A stretch of DNA of 16,422 nt from Leptofilum sp050292445 (GTDB taxonomy: Bacteria; Chloroflexota; Anaerolineae; Promineifilales; Promineifilaceae): NCBI GenBank assembly GCA_050292445.1, contig JBNKLQ010000127.1, positions 1 to 16,422 on the forward strand. The letters are read 5' to 3'. Position 1 is the first letter of the stretch. The number at the start of each line of letters is the position of its first letter. Position numbers and translations under genes: made by a program. The notes below the pieces were generated by a model, which did no database searches, was not told the origin of the DNA, and was given only the letters and a program-made list of their open reading frames with translations. This document shows, in pieces, positions 15,581 to 16,422 of this stretch.

Positions 15581-16273
15581 TCAAATGGAGAAGACAGTAC
15601 GGACCACGTTTTTCATTTCGGTAATGTTGTCGGCAACTGATTTTTCGCCACGAAAGATGGCGCTGCCTGCCACCAGTGCCGTTGCGCCAGCGGCGACAAT
15701 TTCAGCGGCGTTTTTGGCACTGATACCGCCGTCTACTTCCAGCCAGGCGCTGCTGCCTCGGTCAGTAAGCAGCTGGCGCAGGCGACGAATTTTGTGGGTG
15801 CTTTGCGGAATGTAGCTTTGCCCACCAAAGCCAGGATTGACCGACATGATGAGGATGAGGTCCACATCGGATAGAATTTCTTCTACGGCCGTTAACGAAG
15901 TCGCGGGATTTAACGCCACACCCGCCTTGATGCCCAATTCCTTGATCGCCTGCACCGTACGATGCAGATGGCGCGTGGCCTCAGCATGGACCGTCAATCG
16001 GGCCGCACCAGCCTGGGCAAACTGTTCCAGGTAGCGATCTGGCTCCTCAATCATGAGATGCACATCCAGGGGAATATTGGCAGTGTCGGCCAACGGCCGT
16101 ATCGCCTGCGGAATCATCGGGCCAAAAGAGATGTTGGGGACAAAACGGCCGTCCATGACGTCCACATGCAGCCAATCGGCCCCACCAGCGATGGCTTCCG
16201 TTACGTGTTCACCCAATCGGGTAAAATCCGCCGCCAAGATGGACGGGGCAATCTTAACAGGCAATCTAGCCAT
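15581..16273 (-). CDS. rpe: Ribulose-phosphate 3-epimerase
   Basis: This 230-residue TIM-barrel enzyme interconverts ribulose 5-phosphate and xylulose 5-phosphate in the pentose-phosphate pathway. Family motifs are complete: IAPSILAADF (8-17), LHVDVMDGRFVPN (35-47) with metal ligands H36 and D38, DVHLMIEEP (70-78) with H72, MSVNPGFGGQ (143-152) and EVDGGI (179-184) with D181, then AGSAIF (202-207) for phosphate. I chose ATG 16273 because GGAG lies 7 nt before it; the adjacent GTG 16276 would add one residue. It begins 4 nt after the transketolase stop, so the two form an operon with coupled translation. Three ACGGCCGT copies fall in it (15885, 16093, 16145), each read in a different frame. 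Confidence 0.97.
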   Translation of the reverse strand: MARLPVKIAPSILAADFTRLGEHVTEAIAGGADWLHVDVMDGRFVPNISFGPMIPQAIRPLADTANIPLDVHLMIEEPDRYLEQFAQAGAARLTVHAEATRHLHRTVQAIKELGIKAGVALNPATSLTAVEEILSDVDLILIMSVNPGFGGQSYIPQSTHKIRRLRQLLTDRGSSAWLEVDGGISAKNAAEIVAAGATALVAGSAIFRGEKSVADNITEMKNVVRTVFSI

Positions 16274-16277
16274 CACG

Positions 16278-16422
16278 CTACTCCAGCAGCGACAGTGCCG
16301 CTTCTACCATCGCCTCCGGGGTTAAACCCAGGTTTTCATAGATCGCTTTGTACGGAGCAGAAGCGCCATACCGGTTCAAGCCAATGGCAATGCCGTCAAA
16401 GCCCAAATACCGCTCCCAACCC
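16278..16422 (-). CDS. tkt: Transketolase, C-terminal end only
   Basis: The frame is open from the right edge and encodes 47 residues ending at TAG 16278. GWERYLGFDGIAIGLNRYG followed by ASAPYKAIYENLGLTPEAMV is the typical transketolase C-terminus, where the Gly-Ala-Ser-Ala-Pro phrase is conserved. Transketolase moves two-carbon units between sugar phosphates using thiamine diphosphate; its cofactor and substrate domains would lie beyond the window. The downstream partner rpe, making the xylulose 5-phosphate substrate, supports the call. Confidence 0.9.
   Translation of the reverse strand, partial: GWERYLGFDGIAIGLNRYGASAPYKAIYENLGLTPEAMVEAALSLLE

Larger units (their letters stand above)
256..16152. 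repeat. Dispersed palindromic octamer ACGGCCGT, 27 copies
   Basis: Exact copies start at 256, 1356, 1496, 1814, 2018, 2186, 3142, 3471, 3615, 3863, 4192, 4269, 5000, 5758, 5999, 7277, 7902, 10805, 11342, 12784, 13171, 13464, 13541, 15254, 15885, 16093 and 16145. One-mismatch copies include 2079, 2523, 2910, 3365, 4457, 5579, 6737, 8931, 11052 and 13476. The count was made by eye. Within genes the word is read as Thr-Ala-Val (11), Gly-Arg (11) and Arg-Pro (4), so protein sequence does not explain it. The span given runs from the first to the last copy. Confidence 0.9.

Noticed and set aside
1..16422. Mobile element, prophage, CRISPR array or defence system
   Set aside because: No transposase, integrase, phage gene, spaced direct-repeat array or nuclease-type defence gene was found on either strand.

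Overview
The window is a gene-dense bacterial chromosome segment. Exported proteins are lipoproteins with LxAC-type lipoboxes and acidic or Pro/Glu tethers, the transport genes form sugar-type ABC cassettes, and short decayed inverted repeats of the 'ACCGCAAAG' and 'CACAGAGG' kind sit in the gaps. I infer a Gram-positive-like or monoderm lineage, most likely Chloroflexota (Anaerolineae-like), at moderate confidence; no rRNA or marker gene settles it. No CRISPR array, transposase, tRNA or rRNA was seen.

Layout. (1) 1-1154, minus: an uncharacterised two-helix membrane protein, cut by the left edge. (2) 1325-5437, minus: a very large lipoprotein joining a ScyD/ScyE-like beta-propeller, a di-haem cytochrome c peroxidase (MauG/CcpA type) and an FG-GAP/VCBS plus ASPIC/UnbV module. 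(3) 5437-6501, minus: a lipoprotein glycerophosphodiester phosphodiesterase whose stop overlaps the start of the fusion gene. (4) 6590-11529, minus: a UgpB-like substrate-binding lipoprotein, UgpE-like and UgpA-like permeases and a FGGY kinase resembling glycerol kinase. No ATPase gene is present. (5) 11771-12733, plus: a SorC-family regulator divergent from the kinase. (6) 12730-13023, minus: the C-terminal remnant of a SigJ/ECF41-type sigma factor. (7) 13106-14138, plus: a strong sigma-70 promoter, a leader of about 270 nt, folE (GTP cyclohydrolase I) and a clear terminator. (8) 14226-15515, plus: a type II NADH dehydrogenase. (9) 15581-16422, minus: rpe and the 3' end of transketolase, nearly abutting.

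How they fit together. Regions 3-5 look like one nutrient module. The exported phosphodiesterase could release glycerol 3-phosphate from glycerophosphodiesters outside the membrane, the Ugp-like transporter could import it, and the FGGY kinase could feed the same pool, with SorC sensing a phosphorylated intermediate. The order recalls E. coli ugpBAECQ, but with an extracytoplasmic phosphodiesterase, no UgpC and a local SorC regulator. rpe and tkt belong to the pentose-phosphate pathway; ndh feeds electrons to quinone.

The most striking signal cuts across all genes. The 8-bp palindrome ACGGCCGT occurs 27 times by my count, against about 0.25 expected by chance. It falls in all three reading frames, on both coding strands and once in a leader. 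It behaves like a highly iterated palindrome comparable in style to cyanobacterial HIP1, and is the best candidate for something undescribed here.
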